Shown: positions 1 through 6,763 of the stretch, piece by piece | How positions within the stretch are numbered: position 1 is the first letter of the stretch | Layout of the letters: each line of letters opens with the position of its first letter | Assembly: GCA_029068025.1 (NCBI GenBank) | Contig: JAIEDJ010000072.1 | Coordinates: 1 to 11,656 of the forward strand | Direction of reading: 5' to 3' | DNA length: 11,656 bases | DNA from: Oscillospiraceae bacterium | GTDB taxonomy: Bacteria; Bacillota; Clostridia; Oscillospirales; Ruminococcaceae | Made by a program: the position numbers and the translations under genes | Notes under the pieces: generated by a model | What the model was told of the DNA's origin: nothing | Databases searched by the model: none | The model's input: only the letters and a program-made list of their open reading frames with translations

Positions 1-55
1 CTCAGTGTTAACTAGATCAGAGCAAGGTTATATTGTTAAATCCGGTCATACCGAA

Positions 56-101
56 GATCGCTCCCGAGCATTTTCGCGGCTTCACAAAGCCTTTAACGCA
101 G
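56..101. repeat. Degenerate, shortened copy of the structured repeat
   Basis: This stretch opens with GATCGCTCCCGAGC, matching GATCGACCCCGAGC at 162-175 and GATCAACCCCGCGC at 326-339. It keeps a hairpin (GGCTT 78-82 pairing with AAGCC 87-91) where the two full copies have their first hairpin, although the stem bases differ. The second hairpin and the closing stem of the full copies are not recognisable. I read it as a decayed partial copy; the boundaries are approximate. The flanking sequence 1-55 and 102-130 is AT-rich and shows nothing I can name. Confidence 0.5.
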
Positions 102-130
102 TATAAAATAGTATTTAACATAATATAAAA

Positions 131-295
131 GATCTCCGCCAAGTACTATATTATATCAGGAGATCGACCCCGAGCGTTTTTCGTGGTTTTGCGAAGCAAA
201 ATCGCGGTCGCTCCGACCGCGAAACGAAAAACGCGCCTGCTAAAGAGCAGAGGTCAAGCCCGCAGGGCGCAGAACGAAACCTTTAGCGTAAAAAA
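131..295. repeat. Structured repeat, full copy 1
   Basis: The unit contains three foldable modules. A 7-bp stem (GATCTCC 131-137 with GGAGATC 159-165) encloses an AT-rich loop. A three-way junction follows: closing stem GCGTTTTTCGT (174-184) with ACGAAAAACGC (224-234), inner hairpin TTTTGC/GCAAAA (187-192/196-201, loop GAA), and inner hairpin 202-210/214-222 (9 bp, loop CTC). A third stem, GCTAAAG (239-245) with CTTTAGC (281-287), encloses a weaker GCCC/GGGC hairpin. The next copy has the same order of modules. Long spurious reading frames cross this region but have no protein-like conservation. The repeat family has not been identified. Confidence 0.75.
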
Positions 296-456
296 GATCT
301 CCGCCAAGTACTACATTATACAAGAGATCAACCCCGCGCAATTTTTCCGGTTTCGCGCAAAGCGCGAAATTGCTGTCGCTCCGACCGCAAAGAAAAAAAT
401 GTGCAAGCAAAGAGCTTTCGTGTGCGCCGCGAAGCGGCGTGCGCGAAAGCCTTTGC
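296..456. repeat. Structured repeat, full copy 2
   Basis: This tandem copy starts with the same GATCTCCGCCAAGTACTA as copy 1, 165 bp later. It has the same modules: GATCTC (296-301)/GAGATC (324-329); a three-way junction with closing arms 336-347 and 392-404; inner hairpin TTTCGCGC/GCGCGAAA (351-358/362-369); and inner hairpin 370-378/382-390 with the same CTC loop and one mismatch. It ends with a very long hairpin, 407-456: GCAAAG/CTTTGC outside and 17 further pairs (414-430 with 434-450, three of them G-U) around a GAA loop. Many stem bases differ from copy 1 in pairs that keep the pairing. Confidence 0.75.
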
Positions 457-503
457 GTTGTACAAAACGGCTCTGCGCTTTGCGCAGAGCCGTTTTGTAC
501 AAC
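457..503. repeat. Perfect 22-bp inverted repeat abutting the tRNA 3' end
   Basis: Positions 457-478 are the exact reverse complement of 482-503, separated by a TTT loop (479-481). On the minus strand the hairpin starts at the nucleotide immediately after the encoded CCA of the tRNA-Gly gene. No run of T follows it on that strand (the next bases are GCAAAGG), so it is not a standard intrinsic terminator. It could still stop or pause transcription, fix the tRNA 3' end, or be the edge of a mobile repeat. Confidence 0.8.
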
Positions 504-577
504 TGGAGCGGATAATGGGAGTCGAACCCACCACCTCAGCTTGGGAAGCTAATGTTTTACCGATAAACTATATCCGC
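504..577 (-). tRNA. tRNA-Gly (anticodon CCC)
   Basis: Read on the minus strand, the sequence folds into a full cloverleaf. The acceptor stem GCGGATA/TATCCGC is perfect (508-514 with 571-577). The D stem is GTTT/AAAC. The anticodon stem TTAGC/GCTGA holds the loop TTCCCAA, giving anticodon CCC (543-545), which reads GGG glycine codons. The T arm GTGGG/CCCAT carries loop TTCGACT. The discriminator is T, usual for bacterial tRNA-Gly, and CCA is encoded. A near-consensus promoter lies 50 bp upstream and a strong hairpin directly follows the 3' end. Confidence 0.95.
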
Positions 578-627
578 AGATCTCCCCGGCAGAACCGAGG
601 AAAATTACTTTTTATAATAACAGAATA

Positions 628-656
628 ATTATAACATATTCCCGCGGATTTGTCAA
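628..656 (-). promoter_or_regulatory. Sigma-A promoter of the tRNA-Gly gene
   Basis: On the minus strand this reads TTGACA, a 17-nt spacer, then TATAAT, with TGT directly before the -10 (extended -10). Both hexamers are perfect consensus. The start site should fall near 621, leaving a leader of about 40 nt before the mature tRNA. It lies downstream of the stop codon of the kinase-like gene, so the tRNA is probably transcribed on its own. Confidence 0.9.
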
Positions 657-688
657 GTGTTTTTTAGGATAATACACAAATACTGCGG

Positions 689-1618
689 TTATGAATGATT
701 TTTCATCAGATCCTTCATTATGCTGATTATGGCCGCTCTGGGAGGAACTCCCTTTTCGGCGGCAGCAGCACGCTGTGCGGCGGCGGCAAGCATAAGCGCG
801 TATTCGTTGTCAACGTCGTTGTCCTCCGAGCCCGCAATAAATCCCGCTGTCATGGCGTTCAGCGCGGTCTCGCCAAACGGCACTGCTTGTGCTGTCTGCT
901 TTAAGACGCTTTTATTGCCGTCCAGCAGAATGACCGTGTTGTCTATGTCAGAAAAGGCAAGCACGTTCTGTGCGCCAAGATCCTGAATCTGATTTATGTA
1001 AGCAAGGATCTGCTCCTCGGTCTCGGGCGGTTCTCCGAAGATCTCCGCGAGCCTTTTACTGTCGGTAACCACGAGGAACGGCTGAAATTGCAGACACTTT
1101 GCCAGCGGCTCCGAGGGCACATCCAGTATTATCTGCACATTCTTTCCCGCAAAGGCGTCGGGAATATGTGAGTAAATATCGGCGGGGATACACGGGGGAA
1201 CTTCTCCCGAAAGAACGAGAACGTCACCGTCCGAAAGATTCTCCAGCCGCGCGAAAAGCGCCATAAGATCGTTGTTGGATATATCAAGCTGCGGCGCGGC
1301 GAAGCGCGTGCGCTTTTCGCCGTTTGCACCATGATTAAAAACAACATTAAGCGGGGAGAGTCCGCTTTCAAGATATACGATATCGGTGTTTATACCGCGT
1401 CTGCGAAGGATCTCTTCGATCTCGCCTCCGATAAAGCCCGCGGCGAATCCCAATACTGTTGACTGTACGCTAAGCTCATTGAGTACTTTGGCAATTATCG
1501 CTCCGCTGCCCGACACGTGAAGATCTCCGTTTGATACAATATTATCCGCGCCGACCTCAACATCCTCCAAGGCTGCCGAATATTCCAGACTCGGGCAAAA
1601 CGTAAGTGTATAAACCAT
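689..1618 (-). CDS. PfkB/1-phosphofructokinase-like protein, probably catalytically dead
   Basis: The 309-residue length and overall layout match 1-phosphofructokinase/tagatose-6-phosphate kinase proteins of the PfkB (ribokinase) family: start MVYTLTFCPSLEY (family: TVTFNPALDY), LGFAAGFIGGEIE (54-67), GDVLVLSGEVP (131-141), AEIFG (191-195), MTAGFIAG (256-263). Residues that define the activity are changed. The substrate loop GGKGIN is SGSGAI (36-41). The NxxE motif after the central strand is DSKR (186-189). The anion-hole and catalytic motif GAGD, which carries the Asp base, aligns with TALN (251-254). The glycine-rich nucleotide loop near 223-228 is also lost. Inference: a pseudokinase with a binding or regulatory role. 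A GAGGTG Shine-Dalgarno lies 6 nt before the ATG. It is last in the minus-strand series, 78 bp after the acetyltransferase gene. Confidence 0.8.
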   Translation of the reverse strand: MVYTLTFCPSLEYSAALEDVEVGADNIVSNGDLHVSGSGAIIAKVLNELSVQSTVLGFAAGFIGGEIEEILRRRGINTDIVYLESGLSPLNVVFNHGANGEKRTRFAAPQLDISNNDLMALFARLENLSDGDVLVLSGEVPPCIPADIYSHIPDAFAGKNVQIILDVPSEPLAKCLQFQPFLVVTDSKRLAEIFGEPPETEEQILAYINQIQDLGAQNVLAFSDIDNTVILLDGNKSVLKQTAQAVPFGETALNAMTAGFIAGSEDNDVDNEYALMLAAAAQRAAAAEKGVPPRAAIISIMKDLMKNHS

Positions 1619-1661
1619 TTAAAACACCTCGGTGATTCAAGATATTTTTAACCGTACAAAT

Positions 1662-1684
1662 ACCGCACATAATATCTGTGCGGT
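1662..1684 (-). terminator. Possible weak terminator between acetyltransferase and kinase-like genes
   Basis: ACCGCACA (1662-1669) pairs with TGTGCGGT (1677-1684), an 8-bp stem with a 7-nt loop. On the minus strand it lies 12 nt after the acetyltransferase stop and is followed by TATTTGT, a poor U-tract. It may terminate partially, or only stabilise the upstream mRNA. No convincing promoter for the kinase-like gene is visible between it and the ATG at 1618. Confidence 0.4.
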
Positions 1685-1696
1685 GTTGCCTTAAAA

Positions 1697-2344
1697 TTAG
1701 TTATTGCCGTCGGCAAACTTCATTATGTCCGCCATTGCCTCATCGTCAAATTCACGATCTCTGAAGTAATACTTTATATCCTCGTCGGTGATCTTTCGGA
1801 TCACCTTGCATGGATTTCCCGCCGCAATCACATTTTCGGGAACATCCCTGACAACGACGCTGCCCGCTCCGATAACACTGCCCGAACCGATCTTTACTCC
1901 GGGACAGATAACGACGTTTCCTCCAAGCCATACATTGTCGCCGATGCTTACGGGAATACCGTATTCATACATTGAATTCCTCGCCAGATAATGCACAGGA
2001 TGTCCGGCGGTATATACGGAAACGTTGGGACCTATGAACACGTTGTTTCCGAATGTGACCTCAGCAACGTCGAGGACAGTGAGATTGTAGTTCGCGAAGA
2101 AATTGTCTCCGACCTTGATGTTGCTTCCGTAATCGCAGTGAAACGGCGGCAGTATCGTTATGTTGTTACCCATGCCGCCGAGTATCGAGCGAAGGCGTTC
2201 GCACTGCTGCTTCATGCCCTTGTCAGTCCAACATTCGGCGTTGTTGAATTCATGCAGCTTGCGGCGGTTTTCCGCCATAAGAAAGTTACAGTGATAATCG
2301 GCGATATATGCCATTCCATTCTGCTTTCTTGTTAGGTTATCCAT
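1697..2344 (-). CDS. Maltose/galactoside-type O-acetyltransferase (hexapeptide repeat)
   Basis: This 215-residue protein has the layout of the Maa/LacA/NodL sugar O-acetyltransferases, which transfer acetyl from acetyl-CoA to a sugar hydroxyl in the cytoplasm. The N-terminal Mac domain begins near residue 6 (RKQNGMAY), with ENRRKLHEFN at 25-34. Left-handed beta-helix hexapeptides run from about residue 62 to 185. The expected catalytic His is H115 in TAGHPV, and the C-terminal GNPCKVIRKI is typical. The ATG at 2344 was chosen because GAGGAG lies 10 nt upstream and homologues begin at about this point; the frame is open further upstream. It overlaps the upstream membrane-protein stop by 8 nt (ATGGATAA), so translation is probably coupled. 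The true sugar acceptor is unknown. Confidence 0.88.
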   Translation of the reverse strand: MDNLTRKQNGMAYIADYHCNFLMAENRRKLHEFNNAECWTDKGMKQQCERLRSILGGMGNNITILPPFHCDYGSNIKVGDNFFANYNLTVLDVAEVTFGNNVFIGPNVSVYTAGHPVHYLARNSMYEYGIPVSIGDNVWLGGNVVICPGVKIGSGSVIGAGSVVVRDVPENVIAAGNPCKVIRKITDEDIKYYFRDREFDDEAMADIMKFADGNN

Positions 2345-5048
2345 TATCGTCATTCTCCTCATTGATAAGATTATTTTCGGGATCGTACGGATCATTATCG
2401 GATCCCGTATCAGACAGATCCTCCGCAGCGGTATTGATAGGCACGCCGAATTTATCCAGCACGATAAGCGCCGCCAATATCACCGCTCCGAGCACCATCA
2501 TTATAAGTCCTGTCTTAAGCCCGGCGGGGAAGAATTTCAGTGTGATCTTGTGAGATCCCGCGGGGATCCTCAGACTTGTGAGCGTTCCGTCAACAGCGGG
2601 AAGCAGCTGCGCCGGTTCTCCGTCTATCAAAGCCGTCCACCCTTCCTCAAACGGGATGGACGCGAACAGCGCGCAGTCCTCGGCAGCGTTTACGGAGATC
2701 TCAAGGGAGCTGTGTCCCGTTTTGGTGACTTTAGTCCGAGCGTTCTTTTCGGACATCCCTCGGCTGAAGTTTTCAAGCGCATTCTCATCAAGATAGAAGA
2801 ACATAGCTTCTCTGACATACATATCATCCTTATAAAGACTGAGGGATACATCAAAGCTGTCATTCTCGTTGAAAGTGCCGAGATACACTATCGTGTGATT
2901 TTCGTTTTCAAAATAATTTTTGATATAATTACCGTTGACATACAGCGCACACTCGCGCTCATAGCTGGTGGGAAACCACGCGTAAGCCTTGCCCGTGTGC
3001 GGCATTAAAACGTTGTAGGAAACAGACGCGCCCTCCGAGGTGATCCGCTTTTTGTAGGAAATATGCGAATCAGTCGTGGAGCCGATGGAGACGTTTTCGC
3101 TGCTGAACAGAACATCGCTTATCGGATGATAGAGATTATACCAATCTCCCGTCAGCAGTCCCGCAAGACAGGACTGGACTTCAAGAGGTGTACTGCCCCA
3201 AAGCTCCGAGCCGATAATTCCCATATCAGCCAAAAACGCGAGCGGCAGAGCGTCGGTGTTTTCGTATACGGTTATGCCGTTCTTTTCGATCACCTTGTCG
3301 GTATAGGGAACCAGATCCGGTCTTTTGGAGAGAATATACTTTATCCCGAAAATATCGTCTGAGAACATTGTCGCTCCGTCATAGCGCGAATAGTGATCCC
3401 TTGCGCCGTAGCCGAGCTTTTTCAGCAGCGCGATCACCTTCGTGTTATAGGTGCTGGAGCTGTGAGAAACGCCGTACATCTCCAGCGCCTGCGGATCGTT
3501 TACGGTGCGGTGAAAGGTCTTCTCGGAACGATAGAAGCTGTCATCTGTTTCACGCAGCTCGTTCATGACCTCACGTGCCGGCGGGATCTCGCTTGTATAG
3601 GACTCGCGTGTGGAATAGTAGATATCCTTGTGAGTCTCCCGAATAGTAATATAGCAGTTTAACAGCAGCTCCGCGCAAACGGTGCCCGAAAGGATCATAT
3701 ACGCAAACTTGCCGCGGTTTTTCTTGAATGCGGCCGTCACCGCGGCAAAAATTGCAAGACAGCACAGCGGTATAACTATGATGAGTGTCGTGTCAAAATG
3801 CTGATTTCCCTCATAGTAATCGGAAAACAGCAGCACCGCCAGCAGTGCTGCGAACGCTCCGCCGACGGATCCCGTGCGTTTGCTTTTCTCGGATACGAAC
3901 CGTTCAAACGCCTCCGCACCGAATATCACCAACAAATATGTTGCGATAAACGAATAACGGTACGGCATCCAGACAGGGACCTGCCCTCCGTGCCAGAACA
4001 TATCCACAGGCTTTATATACATCGAAAGCGCGAATATCCCGAGAAGAACTCCTGCGGCGATCCTTTGGCGAAGCGGTATCTTTCTCATTATGAAGTATAT
4101 CACCGCGAATATCAGCGCAAGCGTTCCGCAGTACAGCATCGGCAGACCGTCGGGGCGTATAGTGTCGTAAGTCCCGGGGAACAGCTTTATCAGCATATCC
4201 GCGAGATTGAAATTCTCCCGCATGGAATAGTCGGGCTCTCCGTAGGCGAGCTTGCCTATGGAGAGAGATTTATATACGGGAATTATTATGGGACCGCTGA
4301 GCAGTATTGCCGAAACGGATGAAAAACCGTATACGGCGGTCAGCTTCAGCACGCCGCGCCAACCGTGTACTGACGACCTTCCCGAAAGCAGATAATAAAC
4401 GAAATAAAGCGCCGAGAATATGCCTACCATATATCCGATATAATAATTCGCGACGAAGATATACAGCAGCGACAGCGTATACAGCAGAAATCTGCGCTTG
4501 TCGCAGACGCGCTCCACGCCCATGATAACGAGCGGCAGCGCAATAAGACCGTCCAGCCACATAGGGTTTATCGTGTGGGCAGTGAAGTATCCGCACATTG
4601 CAAACATCACGGAGAACAAAGCCGCCGTATGATCCGAAAATCCACGCTGCTTCTTGAGGTATACCGTGCTTGTAAAGCCGACCGCGGCAGACTTCACCAG
4701 CTGCATTGCCAGGATCCCCTCGGTGATATTCGCACGGGGGAACAGCCATACGATCAGGTTGAACGGACTTGCAAGATAGTAGGCGAACAGCCCGAGGTAT
4801 TCTCCCGACAGCGAGCGGCTCCAGCTGTAGAATATGCTCTCTTTGCCCGCAAAAACGTCGTACATATATTCATAGTAATAGACGTACTGCGCGTTGAGAT
4901 CGAGCGCCAGCGGGGCGCGTTCTCCAAACGGAAATATTCCGAAGATCACGTCTGCCGTCAGCAGTATTCCGACTGGCAGAAACACAGACAATATATAGGC
5001 TCGGTTGCGGAACAGAAAAGCACGAGCCTTGAGCCATACGTTTGTCAT
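2337..5048 (-). CDS. YfhO-family polytopic membrane protein (GT-C type glycosyltransferase)
   Basis: This 903-residue protein starts with a basic stretch and a first membrane segment (about 18-39). A short outward loop follows with LALDLNAQY, the Asp/Gln region near residue 50 that is characteristic of this GT-C-like family. Roughly ten further hydrophobic segments extend to about residue 465, then a large extracytoplasmic domain (about 470-840) and a last membrane helix near the C-terminus (LIMMVLGAVILAALIVL), ending in a short acidic tail. In Bacillus and Listeria, YfhO proteins are implicated in adding sugars to lipoteichoic acid outside the membrane; the acceptor here is unknown. The ATG at 5048 is preferred to the in-frame TTG at 5063, because AAAGGA lies 6 nt before the ATG and inside any TTG-started reading. 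It is coupled to the acetyltransferase downstream. Confidence 0.88.
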   Translation of the reverse strand: MTNVWLKARAFLFRNRAYILSVFLPVGILLTADVIFGIFPFGERAPLALDLNAQYVYYYEYMYDVFAGKESIFYSWSRSLSGEYLGLFAYYLASPFNLIVWLFPRANITEGILAMQLVKSAAVGFTSTVYLKKQRGFSDHTAALFSVMFAMCGYFTAHTINPMWLDGLIALPLVIMGVERVCDKRRFLLYTLSLLYIFVANYYIGYMVGIFSALYFVYYLLSGRSSVHGWRGVLKLTAVYGFSSVSAILLSGPIIIPVYKSLSIGKLAYGEPDYSMRENFNLADMLIKLFPGTYDTIRPDGLPMLYCGTLALIFAVIYFIMRKIPLRQRIAAGVLLGIFALSMYIKPVDMFWHGGQVPVWMPYRYSFIATYLLVIFGAEAFERFVSEKSKRTGSVGGAFAALLAVLLFSDYYEGNQHFDTTLIIVIPLCCLAIFAAVTAAFKKNRGKFAYMILSGTVCAELLLNCYITIRETHKDIYYSTRESYTSEIPPAREVMNELRETDDSFYRSEKTFHRTVNDPQALEMYGVSHSSSTYNTKVIALLKKLGYGARDHYSRYDGATMFSDDIFGIKYILSKRPDLVPYTDKVIEKNGITVYENTDALPLAFLADMGIIGSELWGSTPLEVQSCLAGLLTGDWYNLYHPISDVLFSSENVSIGSTTDSHISYKKRITSEGASVSYNVLMPHTGKAYAWFPTSYERECALYVNGNYIKNYFENENHTIVYLGTFNENDSFDVSLSLYKDDMYVREAMFFYLDENALENFSRGMSEKNARTKVTKTGHSSLEISVNAAEDCALFASIPFEEGWTALIDGEPAQLLPAVDGTLTSLRIPAGSHKITLKFFPAGLKTGLIMMVLGAVILAALIVLDKFGVPINTAAEDLSDTGSDNDPYDPENNLINEENDDNG

Positions 5049-5101
5049 CAATGATCCTTTCAAATGTTTTTTGTTATATTTTTTTAAAATTTTGCATCAG
5101 C

Positions 5102-5509
5102 TTATTCTCCGATGATCTTGACCGTCACATACTTTTCGCGCTGACCGTCAAAGTCGCCGTACATTATATGCTGACGCGGTCCGAGATCGAGTTTTCCGTC
5201 GGTTATCGGAACGGTGACGGATGCTCCGAGCAGCATCTGCTTCATATGCGCGGTTCCGGAGCAATTATAGTCGACCTTATATTCGGTGTCGTTGTGTACG
5301 ATACTTGCGAGCATACGCTCCCAGTCCCTGTAAAGATCCTCGTTGTCATGCTCAAGAAAGACGGAGGCTGTGGTGTGCTGAGAGATAACGACGCACAGGC
5401 CGTTGTTTATGCCGCTGCGGCGGACACATTCTTCTACTTCGTATGAAAGATTCAGGAACTGAAGCGGTTCATCGGTGGTGATGGTAAGTGTCTGCTTATA
5501 GTGTTTCAT
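5102..5509 (-). CDS. YjbQ/UPF0047-family protein (secondary thiamine-phosphate synthase type)
   Basis: The 135-residue length is normal for the small YjbQ fold. Family signatures are visible: HTTAS at 45-49, a C-terminal histidine motif TAHMK (86-90), LLGASVTVPITDGKLDLG (93-110), and a final GxxQxIxxxDFDGxR pattern (110-124). Members form trimers, and E. coli YjbQ has been credited with weak thiamine-phosphate synthase activity; the physiological role is unsettled. Its start lies 6 nt after the DUF4097 stop, so it belongs to that operon, with no obvious functional link. The ribosome site AAAGGA sits close to the ATG. A 53-bp AT-rich gap with no terminator separates it from the YfhO-family gene. 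Confidence 0.88.
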   Translation of the reverse strand: MKHYKQTLTITTDEPLQFLNLSYEVEECVRRSGINNGLCVVISQHTTASVFLEHDNEDLYRDWERMLASIVHNDTEYKVDYNCSGTAHMKQMLLGASVTVPITDGKLDLGPRQHIMYGDFDGQREKYVTVKIIGE

Positions 5510-5515
5510 TTTCCT

Positions 5516-6253
5516 TTATCCTTTCTCCTTTATGGTCAAAGTTCCTTCCTCCAAGGTCGCCTTAATAACGTTTTTTCCGCCGTTAAAGCTGTAAACATGG
5601 CTGCCCGTGACCGAGCCGCCCCACATATCTGTGCTGCAGGTGCCTGAGCGGGTCTCGAATTCCACGGAGACAGAGCTTTTTTTCGGAAAAACAAGATCAA
5701 CGCTGCCTCTTCTGGAGAATATTTCTATTTCCGTGACTATCTCGTCATAATTTACAAAAATGTTGCCGCTTGTGGTGGTGAACCTGCCGCGCGAAAGCAA
5801 GTTCTCACACAAGATATCCCCGCTGTTGGTGATCACAGAGAGATTGTAGCAGTCCACTCTGCCGACCTTGACGCTGCCGGTTCCCGTGTGGATGGAAATA
5901 TCACGGAAAAGCGTCTTTGGGAGATACAGATTCAGTCCGAATTCCTTGCTGCTTCCCGTAAACAGCGAGATCACGAATTCCTCGCTTTCAGTGATCTTAA
6001 GCAGATTGTCGCCTGTTGAAAATACAAGCGGCAGATCGCTGGCATACGATACCGAGATCTTGTCCTTGTCATACGGGATCACCGTTACCGGCAGCTTGAG
6101 CAGATCAATATCGATGTATTCAGACATCGGAAAGCTCAGCTCCTCGCGGAAAACGCTGTCGTGTTCGGCGTTTCTGAAATGATACGCCGCCGCGCCGAAC
6201 AGTATTGCCGCCGCGAGCGTCACGATCATCAGCCTGTTTATAACCTTTTCCAT
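5516..6253 (-). CDS. Membrane-anchored DUF4097-like beta-strand protein
   Basis: This 245-residue protein has a short basic start, one hydrophobic anchor (about residues 8-24, LMIVTLAAAILFGAAAYHF), then a beta-rich domain with the repeating pattern seen in DUF4097 proteins: SIHTGTGSVKV, SVITNSGDILCEN, TTTSGNIFVN, SRRGSVDLVF, ETRSGTCSTDM. Such parallel beta repeats are often found on the outer face and, in Firmicutes, often lie next to a small membrane protein gene. The start at 6253 is set by GGGAG 5 nt upstream; the frame is open much further upstream but overlaps the preceding gene there. Its ATG shares one base with the TGA of that gene (TGATG), pointing to coupled translation. The function is unknown. 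Confidence 0.82.
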   Translation of the reverse strand: MEKVINRLMIVTLAAAILFGAAAYHFRNAEHDSVFREELSFPMSEYIDIDLLKLPVTVIPYDKDKISVSYASDLPLVFSTGDNLLKITESEEFVISLFTGSSKEFGLNLYLPKTLFRDISIHTGTGSVKVGRVDCYNLSVITNSGDILCENLLSRGRFTTTSGNIFVNYDEIVTEIEIFSRRGSVDLVFPKKSSVSVEFETRSGTCSTDMWGGSVTGSHVYSFNGGKNVIKATLEEGTLTIKEKG

Positions 6254-6576
6254 CACTGCTCCCTCAGCCTGTCGCAGCGGCGTTTTACTCTGAAAAATAA
6301 TCTTGAAACGCCAAAGCCCATTTTTATCGCGGTCAATCCGAGAAACGCCGTAAAAAAAGCGCCGCACAGACCGCCGAAAAGCATAAGCTCGGGCGCAAGC
6401 TCGGTAATGATAAAGCTCGCTTTGAACATGATTATCGCCGTTCCGAGAACCGCGAGCATAACTCCCGAGGTGATCCCCATTACCGCGGCGACCAGAAAGA
6501 CGAACATCACCGCAAAGCATACCGCAAAAAACGTCCAGAACGCCGTATATCTCAGAAAGATCTTAAACCGGATCAA
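6253..6576 (-). CDS. Small hypothetical membrane protein upstream of the DUF4097 gene
   Basis: I do not recognise the family. The 107 residues contain two or three hydrophobic segments: TAFWTFFAVCFAVMFVFLVA, then VMLAVLGTAIIMF, then LMLFGGLCGAFFTAFLGLTA. The C-terminal tail is strongly basic (RLFFRVKRRCDRLREQ) and probably cytoplasmic. I chose the TTG at 6576 because GGGGGTGA, close to the ideal ribosome site, ends 8 nt before it. An in-frame TTG at 6597 would add seven residues but has no ribosome site. Its stop overlaps the next ATG by one base. Position and architecture suggest it works with the DUF4097 protein, as small DUF1700-like partners do elsewhere, but membership in that family is not shown. 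Confidence 0.72.
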   Translation of the reverse strand: MIRFKIFLRYTAFWTFFAVCFAVMFVFLVAAVMGITSGVMLAVLGTAIIMFKASFIITELAPELMLFGGLCGAFFTAFLGLTAIKMGFGVSRLFFRVKRRCDRLREQ

Positions 6577-6597
6577 TACGCCTTTCACCCCCGTCAA

Positions 6598-6703
6598 GTT
6601 ATGGTGCAGCCCATTTTAAAATAAATCCGCAGGAATTTATTTTAAAATTGTCCATAACCGCACGGAGTGAGCCGAAGGCGAACGTATGTGCGTGGACATA
6701 ACA
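6598..6703 (-). promoter_or_regulatory. Hairpin-rich leader of the minus-strand envelope operon
   Basis: Between the promoter and the first gene, the minus-strand transcript can form an imperfect stem (GTCCACGCAC near 6687-6696 with GTGCG and TGGAC near 6650-6665) around a GCCTTCGGC tip. Next is a perfect 14-bp A/T stem (6635-6648 with 6613-6626, 8-nt loop). Flanking that stem, GTTATGG (6652-6658) can pair with CCATAAC (6598-6604). The TGGAC segment is shared, so the upstream stem and this flanking stem exclude each other. The gene's ribosome site lies just beyond the last arm. Confidence 0.5.
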
Positions 6704-6708
6704 TAATT

Positions 6709-6730
6709 TAATAAACGCTTGCGTTTATTA
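6709..6730. promoter_or_regulatory. Palindromic operator-like site
   Basis: TAATAAACGC (6709-6718) and GCGTTTATTA (6721-6730) form a perfect 10+10 palindrome around TT. It overlaps the -10 box (6727-6732) and the expected start site of the minus-strand promoter, the classic place for a repressor to block transcription. The regulator is not encoded in the window. As an RNA hairpin it would lie at the extreme 5' end of the transcript, so a role in mRNA stability is also possible. Confidence 0.55.
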
Positions 6731-6755
6731 TAACATATATTGTCCAAAAAGTCAA
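6727..6755 (-). promoter_or_regulatory. Sigma-A promoter of the envelope operon
   Basis: On the minus strand this reads TTGACT, a 17-nt spacer, then TATAAT, with TGT just before the -10 (extended -10). It closely resembles the tRNA-Gly promoter at 628-656. The start site is expected near 6720, giving a leader of about 145 nt before the TTG start at 6576. Confidence 0.85.
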
Positions 6756-6763
6756 TATTGGTA

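Noticed and set aside
131..456. Possible CRISPR array from the direct repeats
   Set aside because: The repeat period is about 165 bp with only two full copies; there are no short identical repeats with unique spacers and no cas genes.
457..503. Intrinsic terminator of the tRNA-Gly gene
   Set aside because: The hairpin is strong but the minus strand continues GCAAAGG with no U-tract, so I list it as an inverted repeat rather than a terminator.
183..515. Open frame of 110 residues in the repeat region, with IAVAPTAK appearing twice, and similar frames on both strands to position 628
   Set aside because: The repeated peptide is only the translation of the tandem structured repeat; frames overlap on both strands, run into the tRNA gene, and have no family features or good ribosome site.
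4270..4749. Frame of 159 residues on the minus strand within the YfhO-family gene
   Set aside because: It is a shifted-frame shadow of the large membrane protein, arginine- and glycine-rich with no family resemblance.
5049..5063. TTG at 5063 as start of the YfhO-family gene
   Set aside because: The AAAGGA ribosome site lies after this codon and 6 nt before the ATG at 5048.
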